The notes beneath the pieces are model-generated. The model was not told the DNA's origin. It made no database searches and saw nothing but the letters and a program-made list of their open reading frames with translations. Positions 1 through 13,020 of a stretch of DNA of 64,000 nt are shown in pieces. The position numbers and the translations under genes were made by a program. Within the stretch, counting starts at the first letter, position 1. Every line of letters begins with the position of its first letter. The stretch comes from Nomia melanderi (taxonomy: Eukaryota; Arthropoda; Insecta; Hymenoptera; Halictidae): contig NW_027475164.1 of the NCBI RefSeq assembly GCF_051020985.1, forward strand, positions 372,001 through 436,000, in the 5' to 3' direction.

Positions 1-2196
1 TCGGCCACTGGTGGTCCGAGGTCGTTCCTGCGGTACAGATTCATTCGCAAGGGCCTCCTACAGACAATGCACTTTGGTTTATTGCGCTATCTCTAATAGC
101 ACCCGAGATATCACCAGATATATATTGGATTTTTCCCTGACCCTGAGTGTCCAGCTCAATGAGACAGTGATTTTCTCGGCCCCTGGTGGTCCGACGTCGT
201 TCCCGCTGCCCAGATTCATGCACCAGGGCCTCCTACAGACAATGCACTTTGGTTTATTGCGCTATCTCTAATAGCACCCGAGATATCACCAGATATTTGC
301 AGGATTTTGACATGATCTTGGGTGACGGATTCCGAATATCTGTAATTTTCTCGGCCACTGGTGGTCCGAGGTCGTTCCTGCGGCACAGATTCATTCGCAA
401 GGGCCTCCTACAGACAATGCACTTTGGTTTATTGCGCTATCTGTAATTGCACCCGAGATATCACCAGATATATATTGGATTTTCCCCTGACCCTGAGTGT
501 CCGGACCCATGAGACGGTGGTTTTCTCGGCCCCTGGTGGTCCGAGGTCGTTCCCGCTGCTCAGATTCATTCGCCTGGCCCTCCTACAGAGAATGCACTTT
601 GATTTATTGCGCTATCTGCAATAGCACCCGAGATATCACCAGATATATATAGGATTTTTCCCAGACCCTGAGTGTCCGGCGCCATGAGACGGTGGTTTTC
701 TTGGCCCCTGGTGGTCCGAGGTCGTTCCCGCTGCACAGATGCATGAGCCAGGGCCTCCTGCAGATAATTCACTTTGGTTTATTGCGCTATCTCTAATAGC
801 ACCCGAGATATCACCAGATATATATTGGATTTTCCCCTGACCCTGAGTGTCCGGCCCCGTGAGTCGGTGGTTTTCTCTGCCCCTGGTGGTCCTAGGTCGT
901 TCCCGCTGCCCAGATTCATGCGCCAGGGCCTCCTACAGACAATGCACTTTGGTTTATTGCGCTATCTCTAATAGCACCCGAGATATCACCAGATATTTGC
1001 TGGATTTTTACATGACCTTGGGTGACGGATTCCGAATATCTGTAATTTTCTCGGCCACTGGTGGTCCGAGGTCTTTCCTGCGGCACAGATTCATGCGCCA
1101 GGGCCTCCTACAGACAATGCACTTTGGTTTATTGCGCTATCTGAAATAGCACCCGAGATATCACCAGATATATATTGGATTTTCCCCTGACCCTGAGTGT
1201 CCGGCCCCATGAGACTGTGGTTTTCTCGACCCCTGGTGGTCCGAGGTCATTCCCGCTGGCCAGATGCATGCGCCAGGGCCTCCTGCAGATAATTCACTTT
1301 GATTTATAGCGCTATCTCAAATAGCACCCGAGACATCACCAGATATATATTGGATTTTTCCCTGACCCTGAGTGTCCGGCGCCATGAGACGGTGGTTTTC
1401 TTGGCCCCTGGTGGTCCCAGGTCGTTCCCGCTGCACAGATGCATGCGCCAGGGCCTCCTGCAGATAATTCACTTTGGTTTATTGCGCTATCTCTAATAGC
1501 ACCCGAGATATCACCAGATATATATTGGATTTTCCCCTGACCGTGAGTGTCCGGCCCCGTGAGTCGGTGGTTTTCTCGGCCCCTGGTGGTCCGAGGTCGT
1601 TCCAGCTGCCCGGATTCATGCGCCAGGGCCACCTACAGACAATGCACTTTGATTTATTGCGCTATCTCTAATAGCACCCGAGATATCACCAGATATATAT
1701 TGAATTTTCCCCTGACCCTGAGTGTCCGGCCCCATGAGACTGTGGTTTTCCCGGCCCCTCTTGGTCCGAGGTCGTTCCCGCTGCACAGATTCATGCGGCA
1801 GGGCCTCCTACACACAATGCACTTTGATTTATTGCGCTATCTGTAATAGCACCCGAGATATCACCAGATATATATTGGATTTTCCCCTGACCCTGAGTGT
1901 CCGGACCCATGAGACGGTGGTTTTCTCGGCCCGTGGTGGTCCGAGGTCGTTCCCGCTGGCCAGATTCATGCGCCTGGGCCTCCTACAGACAATGCACTTC
2001 GGTTTATTGCGCTATCTCTAATAGCACCCGAGATATCACCAGATATATATTGGATTTTCCCCTGACCCTGAGTGTCCGGCCCCGTGAGTCGGTGGTTTTC
2101 TCGGCGCCTGGTGGTCCTAGGTCGTTCCCGCTGCCCAGATTCATGCGCCAGGGCCTCCTACAGACAATGCACTTTGGTTTATTGCGCTATCTCTAA

Positions 2197-2371
2197 TAGC
2201 ACCCGAGATATCACCAGATATTTGCTGGATTTTTACATGACCTTGGGTGACGGATTCCGAATATCTGTAATTTTCTCGGCCACTGGTGGTCCGAGGTCGT
2301 TCCTGCGGTACAGATTCATTCGCAAGGGCCTCCTACAGACAATGCACTTTGGTTTATTGCGCTATCTCTAA
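2197..2371 (+). repeat. Class B1 monomer (reference for the subtype)
   Basis: The ends are as in class A, but the centre reads TTTACATGACCTTGGGTGAC then GGATTCCGAATATCTG. The right part has GGCCACTGG and usually CCTGCGG...CATTCGCAAGG. The total length is still 175 bp. Other B1-like monomers start at 272, 972, 2547, 3072, 3422, 4122, 4472, 4822, 6047, 6747, 7272, 7622, 7972, 8847, 9197, 9897, 27201, 32457, 34380, 36303 and 43124. The partial monomer at 1-96 is a B1 tail. Several carry a class A right end (for example 3422 and 4122), so they are recombinants. Confidence 0.93.
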
Positions 2372-3185
2372 TAGCACCCGAGATATCACCAGATATATAT
2401 TGGATTTTCCCCTGACCCTGAGTGTCCGGCCCCGTGAGTCGGTGGTTTTCTCTGCCCCTGGTGGTCCCAGGTCGTTCCCGCTGCCCAGATTCATGCGCCA
2501 GGGCCTCCTACAGACAATGCACTTTGGTTTATTGCGCTATCTGTAATAGCACCCGAGATATCACCAGATATTTGCTGGATTTTTACATGACCTTGGGTGA
2601 CGGATTCCGAATATCTGTAATTTTCTCGGCCACTGGTGGTCCGAGGTCGTTCCTGCGGCACAGATTCATTCGCAAGGGCCTCCTACAGACAATGCACTTT
2701 GGTTTATTGCGCTATCTGTAATAGCACCCGAGATATCACCAGATATATATTGGATTTTCCCCTGACCCTGAGTGTCCGGCGCCATGAGACGGTGGTTTTC
2801 TTGGCCCCTGGTGGTCCGAGGTCGTTCCCGCTGCACAGATGCATGCGCCAGGGCCTCCTGCAGATAATTCACTTTGGTTTATTGCGCTATCTCTAATAGC
2901 ACCCGAGATATCACCAGATATATATTGGATTTTCCCCTGACCCTGAGTGTCCGGCCCCATGAGACTGTGGTTTTCTCGGCCCCTGGTGGTCCGAGGTCGT
3001 TCCCGCTGGCCAGATTCATGCGCCTGGGCCTCCTTCAGACAATGCACTTTGATTTATTGCGCTATCTCTAATAGCACCCGAGATATCACCAGATATTTGC
3101 TGGATTTTTACATGACCTTGGGTGACGGATTCCGAATATCTGTAATTTTCTCGTCCACTGGTGGTCCGAGGTCGTTCCTGCGGCA

Positions 3186-4320
3186 CAGATGCATGCGCCA
3201 GGGCCTCCTGCAGATAATTCACTTTGGTTTATTGCGCTATCTCTAATAGCACCCAAGATATCACCAGATATATATTGGATTTTCCCCTGACCCTGAGTGT
3301 CCGGCCCCGTGAGTCGGTGGTTTTCTCTGCCCCTGGTGGTCCTAGGTCGTTCCCGCTGCCCAGATTCATGCGCCAGGGCCTCCTACGGACAATGCACTTT
3401 GGTTTATTGCGCTATCTCTAATAGCACCCGAGATATCACCAGATATTTGCTGGATTTTTACATGACCTTGGGTGACGGATTCCGAATATCTGTAATTTTC
3501 TCGGCCACTGGTGGTCCGAGGTCGTTCCCGCTGGCCAGATTCATGCGCCTGGGCCTCCTACAGACAATGCACTTTGATTTATTGCGCTATCTCAAATAGC
3601 ACCCGAGATATCACCAGATATATATTGGATTTTTCCCTGACCCTGAGTGTCCGGCCCCATGAGACGGTGGTTTTCTTGGCCCCTGGTGGTCCGAGGTCGT
3701 TCCCGCTGTACAGATTCATTCGCCTGGGCCTCCTACAGACAATGCACTTTGATTTATTGCGCTGTCTGTAATAGCACCCGAGATATCACCAGATATATAT
3801 TGGATTTTTCCCTGACCCTGAGTGTCCGGCGCCATGAGACGGTGGTTTTCTTGGCCCCTGGTGGTCCGAGGTCGTTCCCGCTGCACAGATGCATGCGCCA
3901 GGGCCTCCTGCAGATAATTCACTTTGGTTTATTGCGCTATCTCTAATAGCACCCAAGATATCACCAGATATATATTGGATTTTCCCCTGACCCTGAGTGT
4001 CCGGCCCCGTGAGTCGGTGGTTTTCTCTGCCCCTGGTGGTCCTAGGTCGTTCCCGCTGCCCAGATTCATGCGCCAGGGCCTCCTACGGACAATGCACTTT
4101 GGTTTATTGCGCTATCTCTAATAGCACCCGAGATATCACCAGATATTTGCTGGATTTTTACATGACCTTGGGTGACGGATTCCGAATATCTGTAATTTTC
4201 TCGGCCACTGGTGGTCCGAGGTCGTTCCCGCTGGCCAGATTCATGCGCCTGGGAATCCTACAGACAATGCACTTTGATTTATTGCGCTATCTCAAATAGC
4301 ACCCGAGATATCACCAGATA
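3186..4320. repeat. 700-bp (4-monomer) local duplication
   Basis: The stretch from about 3186 to 3620 recurs at about 3886 to 4320. The shared rare variants include ACCCAAGATATC, CTCTGCCCCTGGTGGTCCTAGG and CCTCCTACGGAC. The copies differ at very few bases, one being GGGAATCCTAC at 4252 instead of GGGCCTCCTAC. Confidence 0.85.
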
Positions 4321-7300
4321 TATATTGGATTTTCCCCTGACCGTGAGTGTCCGGCCCCGTGAGTAGGTGGTTTTCTCGGCCCCTGGTGGTCCGAGGTCGT
4401 TCCAGCTGCCCGGATTCATGCGCCAGGGCCACCTACAGACAATGCACTTTGATTTATTGCGCTATCTCAACTAGCACCCGAGATATCACCAGATATTAGC
4501 TGGATTTTTACATGACCTTGGGTGACGGATTCCGAATATCGGTAATTTTCTCGGCCACTGGTGGTCCGAGGTCGTTCCTGCGGTACAGATTCATTCGCAA
4601 GGGCCTCCTACAGACAATGCACTTTGGTTTATTGCGCTATCTGTAATAGCACCCGAGATATCACCAGATATATATTGGATTTTCCCCTGACCCTGAGTGT
4701 CCGGCCCCATGAGACTGTGGTTTTCTCGGCCCCTGGTGGTCCGAGGTCGTTCGCGCTGGCCAGATTCATTCGCCTGGGCCTCCTACAGACAATGCACTTT
4801 GATTTATTGCGCTATCTATAATAGCACCCGAGATATCACCAGATATTTGCTGGATTTTTACATGACCTTGGGTGACGGATTCCGAATATCTGTAATTTTC
4901 TCGGCCCCCGGTGGTCCGAGGTCGTTCCCGCTGCCCGGATTCATGCGCCAGGGCCTCCTACAGACAATGCACTTTGGTTTATTGCGCTATCTGTAATAGC
5001 ACCCGAGATATCACCAGATATATATTGGATTTTCCCCTGACCCTGAGTGTCCGTACCCATGAGACGGTGGTTTTCTCGGCCCCTGGAGGTCCGAGCTCCT
5101 TCCCGCTGCACAGATTCATTCGCCTGGGCCTCCTACAGACAATGCACTTTGATTTATTGCGCTATCTATAATAGCACCCGAGATATCACCAGATATATAT
5201 TGGATTTTCCCCTGACCCTGAGTGTCCGGCCCCATGAGACTGTGGTTTTCTCGGACCCTGGTGGTCCGAGGTCGTTCCCGCTGGCCAGATTCATGCGCCT
5301 GGGCCTCCTACAGACAATGCACTTTGATTTAGTGCGCTATCTCTAATAGCACCCGAGATATCACCAGATATATATTGGATTTTTCCCTGACCCTGAGTGT
5401 CCGGCGCCATGAGACGGTGGTTTTCTTGGACCCTGGAGGTCCGAGGGCGTTCCCGCTGCACAGATGCATGCGCCACGGCCTCCTGCAGATAATTCACTTT
5501 GGTTTATTGCGCTATCTCTAATAGCACCCGAGATATCACCAGATATATATTGGATTTTCCCCTGACCCTGAGTGTCCGGCCCCGTGAGACTGTGGTTTTC
5601 TCGGACCCTGGTGGTCCGAGGTCGTTCCCGCTGGCCAGATTCATGCGCCTGGGCCTCCTACAGACAATGCACTTTGATTTAGTGCGCTATCTCTAATAGC
5701 ACCCGAGATATCACCAGATATATATTGGATTTTTCCCTGACCCTGAGTGTCCGGCGCCATGAGACGGTGGTTTTCTTGGACCCTGGAGGTCCGAGGGCGT
5801 TCCCGCTGCACAGATGCATGCGCCAGGGCCTCCTGCAGATAATTCACTTTGTTTTATTGCGCTATCTCTAATAGCACCCGAGATATCACCAGATATATAT
5901 TGGATTTTCCCCTGACCCTGAGTGTCCGGCCCCGTGAGTCGGTGGTTTTCTCGGCCCCTGGTGGTCCTAGGTCGTTCCCGCTGCCCAGATTCATGCGCCA
6001 GGGCCTCCTACAGACAATGCACTTTGGTTTATTGCGCTATCTCTAATAGCACCCGAGATATCACCAGATATATGCTGGATTTTTACATGACCTTGGGTGA
6101 CGGATTCCGAATATCTGTAATTTTCTCGTCCACTGGTGGTCCGAGGTCGTTCCTGCGGCACAGATTCATTCGCAAGGGCCACCTACAGATAATGCACTTT
6201 GGTTTATTGCGCTATCTGTAATAGCACCCGAGATATCACCAGATATATATTGGATTTTCCCCTGACCCTGAGTGTCCGGCCCCATGAGATTGTGGTTTTC
6301 TCGGCCCCTGGTGCTCCGAGGTCGTTCCCGCTGGCCAGATTCATCCGCCTGGGCCTCCTACAGACAATGCACTTTGATTTATTGCGCTATCTCAAATAGC
6401 ACCCGAGATATCACCAGATATATATTGGATTTTTCCCTGACCCTGAGTGTCCGGCCCCATGAGACGGTGGTTTTCTTGGCCCCTGGTGGTCCGAGGTCGT
6501 TCCCGTTGCACAGATGCATGCGCCAGGGTCTCCTGCAGATAATTCACTTTGGTTTATTGGGCTATCTCTAATAGCACCCGAGATATCACCAGATATATAT
6601 TGGATTTTCCCCTGACCCTGAGTGTCCGGCCCCGTGAGTCGGTGGTTTTCTCGGCCCCTGGTGGTCCGAGGTCGTTCCCGCTGCCCAGATTCATGCGCCA
6701 GGGCCTCCTACAGACAATGCACTTTGGTTTATTGCGCTATCTCTAATAGCACCCGAGATATCACCAGATATTTGCTGGATTTTTACATGACCTTGGGTGA
6801 CGGATTCCGAATATCTGTAATTTTCTCGTCCACTGGTGGTCCGAGGTCGTTCCTGCGGCACAGATTCATTCGCAAGGGCCTCCTACAGACAATGCACTTT
6901 GATTTATTGCGCTATCTGTAATAGCACCCGAGATATCACCAGATATATATTGGATTTTTCCCTGACCCTGAGTGTCCGGCGCCATGAGACGGTGGTTTTC
7001 TTGGCCCCTGGTGGTCCGAGGTCGTTCCCGCTGCACAGATGCATGCGCCAGGGTCTCCTGCAGATAATTCACTTTGGTTTATTGGGCTATCTCTAATAGC
7101 ACCCGAGATATCACCAGATATATATTGGATTTTCCCCTGACCCTGAGTGTCCGGCCCCGTGAGTCGGTGGTTTTCTCTGCCCCTGGTGGTCCTAGGTCGT
7201 TCCCGCTGCCCAGATTTATGCGCCAGGGCCTCCTACGGACAATGCACTTTGGTTTATTGCGCTATCTCTAATAGCACCCGAGATATCACCAGATATTTGC

Positions 7301-8475
7301 TGGATTTTTACATGACCTTGGGTGACGGATTCCGAATATCTGTAATTTTCTCGGCCACTGGTGGTCCGAGGTCGTTCCCGCTGGCCAGATTCATGCGCCT
7401 GGGCCTCCTACAGACAATGCACTTTGATTTATTGCGCTATCTCAAATAGCACCCGAGATATCACCAGATATATATTGGATTTTCCCCTGACCGTGAGTGT
7501 CCGGCCCCGTGAGTAGGTGGTTTTCTCGGCCCCTGGTGGTCCGAGGTCGTTCCAGCTGCCCGGATTCATGCGCCAGGGCCACCTACAGACAATGCACTTT
7601 GATTTATTGCGCTATCTCAACTAGCACCCGAGATATCACCAGATATTTGCTGGATTTTTACATGACCTTGGGTGACGGATTCCGAATATCTGTAATTTTC
7701 TCGGCCACTGGTGGTCCGAGGTCGTTCCTGCGGTACAGATTCATTCGCAAGGGCCTCCTACAGACAATGCACTTTGGTTTATTGCGCTATCTGTAATAGC
7801 ACCCGAGATATCACCAGATATATATTGGATTTTCCCCTGACCCTGAGTGTCCGGCCCCATGAGACTGTGGTTTTCTCGGCCCCTGGTGGTCCGAGGTCGT
7901 TCGCGCTGGCCAGATTCATGCGCTTGGGCCTCCTTCAGACAATGCACTTTGATTTATTGCGCTATCTCTAATAGCACCCGAGATATCACCAGATATTTGC
8001 TGGATTTTTACATGACCTTGGGTGACGGATTCCGAATATCTGTAATTTTCTCGGCCCCCGGTGGTCCGAGGTCGTTCCCGCTGCCCGGATTCATGCGCCA
8101 GGGCCTCCTACAGACAATGCACTTTGGTTTATTGCGCTATCTGTAATAGCACCCGAGATATCACCAGATATATATTGGATTTTCCCCTGACCCTGAGTGT
8201 CCGTACCCATGAGACGGTGGTTTTCTCGGCCCCTGGAGGTCCGAGCTCCTTCCCGCTGCACAGATTCATTCGCCTGGGCCTCCTACAGACAATGCACTTT
8301 GATTTATTGCGCTATCTATAATAGCACCCGAGATATCACCAGATATATATTGGATTTTCCCCTGACCCTGAGTGTCCGGCCCCGTGAGACTGTGGTTTTC
8401 TCGGACCCTGGTGGTCCGAGGTCGTTCCCGCTGGCCAGATTCATGCGCCTGGGCCTCCTACAGACAATGCACTTT
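3780..8475. repeat. 3,150-bp (18-monomer) offset duplication
   Basis: About 3780-5325 matches about 6930-8475 at an offset of exactly 3,150 bp. The shared private variants include GTGAGTAGGTGG (4361 and 7511), CGGCCCCCGGTGG, and CCGTACCCATGAGACGG with GAGCTCCTTCCCGC. The stretch between the two copies is ordinary satellite with its own dimer duplication. Confidence 0.85.
5172..5871. repeat. Tandem dimer duplication (2 x 350 bp)
   Basis: Monomer pair 5172-5521 is repeated directly as 5522-5871. Both carry TCGGACCCTGG with GATTTAGTGCGC in the first monomer and CTTGGACCCTGGAGG with CGAGGGCG in the second. Differences are few, for example CCCCATGAG/CCCCGTGAG, CGCCACGG/CGCCAGGG and TTTGGTTT/TTTGTTTT. 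Confidence 0.9.
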
Positions 8476-9080
8476 GATTTATTGCGCTATCTCAAATAGC
8501 ACCCGAGATATCACCAGATATATATTGGATTTTTCCCTGACCCTGAGTGTCCGGCCCCATGAGACGGTGGTTTTCTTGGCCCCTGGAGGTCCGAGGTCGT
8601 TCCCGTTGCACAGATGCATGCGCCAGGGTCTCCTGCAGATAATTCACTTTGGTTTATTGGGCTATCTCTAATAGCACCCGAGATATCACCAGATATATAT
8701 TGGATTTTCCCCTGACCCTGAGTGTCCGGCCCCGTGAGTCGGTGGTTTTCTCGGCCCCTGGTGGTCCGAGGTCGTTCCCGCTGCCCAGATTCATGCGCCA
8801 GGGCCTCCTACAGACAATGCACTTTGGTTTATTGCGCTATCTCTAATAGCACCCGAGATATCACCAGATATTTGCTGGATTTTTACATGACCTTGGGTGA
8901 CGGATTCCGAATATCTGTAATTTTCTCGTCCACTGGTGGTCCGAGGTCGTTCCTGCGGCACAGATTCATTCGCAAGGGCCTCCTACAGACAATGCACTTT
9001 GATTTATTGCGCTATCTGTAATAGCACCCGAGATATCACCAGATATATATTGGATTTTTCCCTGACCCTGAGTGTCCGGC
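6395..9080. repeat. 2,100-bp (12-monomer) offset duplication
   Basis: About 6395-6980 matches about 8495-9080 at an offset of 2,100 bp. Shared rare variants are TTCCCGTTGCACAGATGC, CAGGGTCTCCTGC, GGTTTATTGGGC and TCGTCCACTGG. The monomer at 8322-8496 is a junction. Its left half follows the 5522-type monomer (CCCGTGAGACTGTGG) and its right end follows the 6222-type (GCTATCTCAAATAGC). Confidence 0.82.
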
Positions 9081-10946
9081 TCCATGAGACGGTGATTTTC
9101 TCGGCCCCTGGTGGTCCGAGGACGTTCCCGCTGCCCAGATTCATGCGCCAGGGCCTCCTAGAGACAATGCACTTTGGTTTATTGCGCTATCTGTAATAGC
9201 ACCCGGGATATCACCAGATATATGCTGGATTTTTACATGACCTTGGGTGACGGATTCTGAATATCTGTAATTTTCTCGTCCACTGGTGGTCCGAGGTCGT
9301 TCCCGCTGCCCAGATTCATGCGCCAGGGCCTCCTACAGACAATGCACTTTGGTTTATTGCGCTATCTGTAATAGCACCCGAGATATCACCAGATATATAT
9401 TGGTTTTTCCCCTGACCCTGAGTGTCCGGCCCCATGAGACTGTGGTTTTCTCGGCCCCTGGTGGACCGAGGTCGTTCCCGCTGGCCAGATTCATCCGCCT
9501 GGGCCTTCTACAGACAATGCACTTTGATTTATTGCGCTATCTGTAACAGCACCCGAGATATCACCAGATATATATTGGATTTTTCACTGACCCTGAGTGT
9601 CCGGCTCCATGAGACTGTGGTTTTCTCGGCCCCTGGTGGTCCGAGGTCGTTCCCGCTGGCCAGACTCATGCGCCTGGGCCTCCTACAGACAATGCACTTT
9701 GATTTAGTGCGCTATCTCTAATAGCACCCGAGATATCACCAGATATATATTGGATTTTTCCCTGACCCTGAGTGTCCGGCGCCCTGAGACGGTTGTTTTC
9801 TTGGCCCCTGGTGGTCCTAGGTCGTTCCCGCTGCCCAGATTCATGCGCCAGGGCCTCCTACAGACAATGCACTTTGGTTTATTGCGCTATCTCTAATAGC
9901 ACCCGAGATATCACCAGATATTTGCTGGATTTTTACATGACCTTGGGTGACGGATTCCGAATATCTGTAATTTTCTCGGCCACTGGTGGTCCGAGGTCGT
10001 TCCTGCGGTACAGATTCATTCGCAAGGGCCTCCTACAGACAATGCAATTTGGTTTATTGCGCTATCTGTAATAGCACCCGAGATATCACCAGATATATAT
10101 TGGATTTTCCCCTGACCCTGAGTGTCCGGCCCCATGAGACTGTGGTTTTCTCGACCCCTGGTGGTCCGAGGTCGTTCCCGCTGCACATATTCATTCGCAA
10201 GGGCCTCCTGCAGACAATGCACTTTGATTTATTGCGCTATCTGTAATAGCACCCGAGATATCACCAGATATATATTGGATTTTCCCCGGACCCTGAATGT
10301 CCGGCTCCATGAGACGGTGCTTTTCTCGGCCCCTGGTGGTCCGAGGTCGTTCCCGCTGCACAGATTCATGCCACAGGGCCACCTACAGACAATGCACATT
10401 GATTTATTGCGCTATCTGTAATAGCACCCGGGATGTCACCAGATATATATTGGATTTTTCCCTGACCCTGAGTGTCCGGCCCCATGAGACGGTGGTTTTC
10501 TCGGCCCCTGGAGGTCCGAGGTCGATCCTGCTGCACAGATTCATTCGCCAGTGCCTCCTACAGAGAATGCACTTTCATTTATTGCACTATCTCTAATAAC
10601 ACCCGAGATAACACCAGATATATATTGGATTTTTCCCTGACCCTGGCAGTCCGGCCCCATGAGACTGTGGTTTTCGCGGCCCCCGGTGGTCCGAGGTCGT
10701 TCCCGCTGCACAGATTCACGCGCCAGGGCCTCCTACAGACAATGCACTTTGATTTATTGCGCTATCTGTAATAGCACCCGAGATATCACCAGATATCTAT
10801 TGGATTTTTCCCTGACCCTGAGTGTCCGGCTCCATGAGACGGTGATTTTCTCGGCCTCTGGTGGTCCGAGGTCGTTCCCGCTGCCCAGATTCATGCGCCA
10901 GGGCCTCCTACAGACAATGCACTTTGGTTTATTGCGCTATCTGTAA

Positions 10947-11295
10947 TAGCACCCGAGATATCACCAGATATATATTGGATTTTACCTTGACCCTGACAGT
11001 CCGGCCCCAGGTGTCGATGGTTTTCTCGGTCCCTCGTGGCCCGAGGTCGATCCGGCTGAACAGATTCATGCGCCAAGGCTTCCTGCAGGCAATTCACTTT
11101 GGTTTATTGCGCGATCTGTATTAGCAGCCGAGATATCAAAAGATATATGCTGGATTTTTACATGACCTTGGGTGACGGAGTCCGAATATCTGTATTTTCT
11201 CGGCCCCTGGTGGTCCGAGGTAGTTCCTGCTGCACAGATTCATTCGCCAGTGCCTCCTACAGACAATGCACTTTGATTTATTGCGCTATCTCTAA
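10947..11295 (+). repeat. Linked class C + class B monomer pair, first copy
   Basis: A class C-like monomer (10947-11121, with CAGGTGTCGATGG, CCGGCTGAAC and GCGCGATCTGTATTAGC) is followed by an unusual class B monomer with GATATCAAAAGATATATGC. A one-base deletion leaves CTGTATTTTCTCGG and makes the second monomer 174 bp. The same pair, with the same deletion, recurs at 14071-14419. The shared rare deletion shows common descent of the pair as one block. Confidence 0.9.
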
Positions 11296-11820
11296 TAGGA
11301 CCCGAGATATCACCAGATATATATTGGATTTTTCCCTGACCCTGAGAGTCCGAGCACATGAGACGGTGATTTTCTCGGACCCTGGTGGTCCGATGATGAT
11401 CCCGCTGCACAGATTCATGCGCCAGGGCCTCCTACAGACAATGCACTTTGATTTATTGTGCTATCTGTAATAGCACCCGAGATATCACCATATATATATT
11501 GGATTTTCCCCTGACAATGAGTGTCCGGCCCCATGAGACGGTGGTCGTCTCGGCCCCTGGTGGTCCAAGGTCGTTCCCGCTGCAGAGATGCATGCGCCAG
11601 GGCCTCCTACAGACAATGCACTTTGGTTTATTGCGCTATCTCTAATAGCACCCGAGATATCACCAGATATATATTGGATTTTTCCCTGACCCTGAGTGTC
11701 CGGCCCCATGATACTGTGGTTTTCTCGGCCTCTGGTGGTCCGAGGTCGTTCCCGTTGCACAGATTCATGCGACAGGGCCTCCTACAGACAATGCACTTTG
11801 GTTTATTGCGCTATCTGTAA

Positions 11821-12520
11821 TAGCACTCGAGTTATCACCGGATATATATTTGATTTTTCCCTGACCCTGAGTGTCCGGCCCCATGAGACGGTGGTTTTCT
11901 CGGCCCCTGGTTGTCCGAGGTCGTTTCCGCTGCGCAGATGCATGCGCCAGGGCCTCCTGCAGATAATTCACTTTGGTTTATTGCGCTATCTCTAATAGCA
12001 CCCGAGATATCACCAGTTATATATTGGATTTTCCCCGGACCCTGAGTGTCCGGCCCCATGAGACGGTGGTTTTCTCGGCCCCTGGTGGTCCGAGGTCGTT
12101 CCCGCTGCACAGATTCATGCGCCAGGGCCTCCTACAGACAATGCACTTTGATTTATTGCGCTATCTCTAATAGCACTCGAGTTATCACCGGATATATATT
12201 TGATTTTTCCCTGACGCTGAGTGTCCGGCCCCATGAGACGGTGGTTTTCTCGGCCCCTGGTTGTCCGAGGTCGTTTCCGCTGCGCAGATGCATGCGCCAG
12301 GGCCTCCTGCAGATAATTCACTTTGGTTTATTGCGCTATCTCTAATAGCACCCGAGATATCACCAGTTATATATTGGATTTTCCCCGGACCCTGAGTGTC
12401 CGGCCCCATGAGACGGTGGTTTTCTCGGCCCCTGGTGGTCCGCGGTCGTTCCCGCTGCCCAGATTCATGCGCCAGGGCCTCCTACAGACAAAGTACTTTG
12501 ATTTATTGCGCTATCTGTAA
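11821..12520. repeat. Tandem dimer duplication (2 x 350 bp)
   Basis: Pair 11821-12170 is repeated as 12171-12520. The first monomer of each pair carries GCACTCGAGTTATCACCGG and TGGTTGTCCGAGGTCG; the second carries CACCAGTTATATATTGG. A further copy of the 12346-12695 stretch lies 675 bp downstream. That is four monomers less the 25-bp deletion. Confidence 0.87.
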
Positions 12521-12870
12521 TAGCACCCGAGATATCACCAGATATATAATGGATTTTTCCCTGACCCTGACAGTCCGGCCCCATGAGACGGTGGTTGTCT
12601 CGGCCCCTGGTGGTCCGAGGTCGTTCCCGCTGCCCAGATTCATGCGCCAGGGCCTCCTACAGACAATGCACTTTGATTTATTGCGCTATCTGTAATAGCA
12701 CCCGAGATATCACCAGATATATATTGGATTTTTCCCTGACCCTGAGTGTCCGGCCCCATGAGACTGTGGTTTTCTCGGCCCCTGGCGGTCCGAGGTCGTT
12801 CCCGCTGCACAGATTCAGGCGCCAGGGCCTCCTGCAGACAATTCACTTTGATTTATTGCGCTATATGTAA

Positions 12871-13020
12871 TAGCACCCGAGATATCACGAGATGTATATT
12901 GGATTTTTCACTGACCCTAAGTGTCCGGCCCCTGGTGGTCCGAGGTCGTTCCCGCTGCACAGATGCACGCAACAGGGCCTCCTGCAGATAATTCACTTTG
13001 GTTTATCGCGCTATCTCTAA
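12871..13020 (+). repeat. Truncated monomer, 150 bp (25-bp internal deletion)
   Basis: The segment normally lying between two CGGCCCC heptamers (monomer positions 56-62 and 81-87) is missing. One heptamer remains at 12926-12932 and reads straight into TGGTGGTCC. The loss is 18 bp plus one 7-bp repeat. It is the largest intra-monomer deletion I found in the window. Confidence 0.92.

Larger units (their letters stand above)
1..9080. repeat. Left domain: class A interspersed with frequent B1 monomers
   Basis: This stretch has about one B1 monomer in every three, at irregular spacings of 2 to 7 monomers and never side by side. Class A monomers here often carry CTGGCCAGATTC and CGCCTGGGCC, or CCCGTGAGTCGG, variants that are rare further right. 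Within it are local duplications at offsets of 350, 700, 2,100 and 3,150 bp, annotated separately. Confidence 0.85.

Noticed and set aside
11099..11470. Open frame of 123 codons, and its partner at 14223-14588
   Set aside because: The one-base deletion in CTGTATTTTC joins two satellite frames. It is not a gene.
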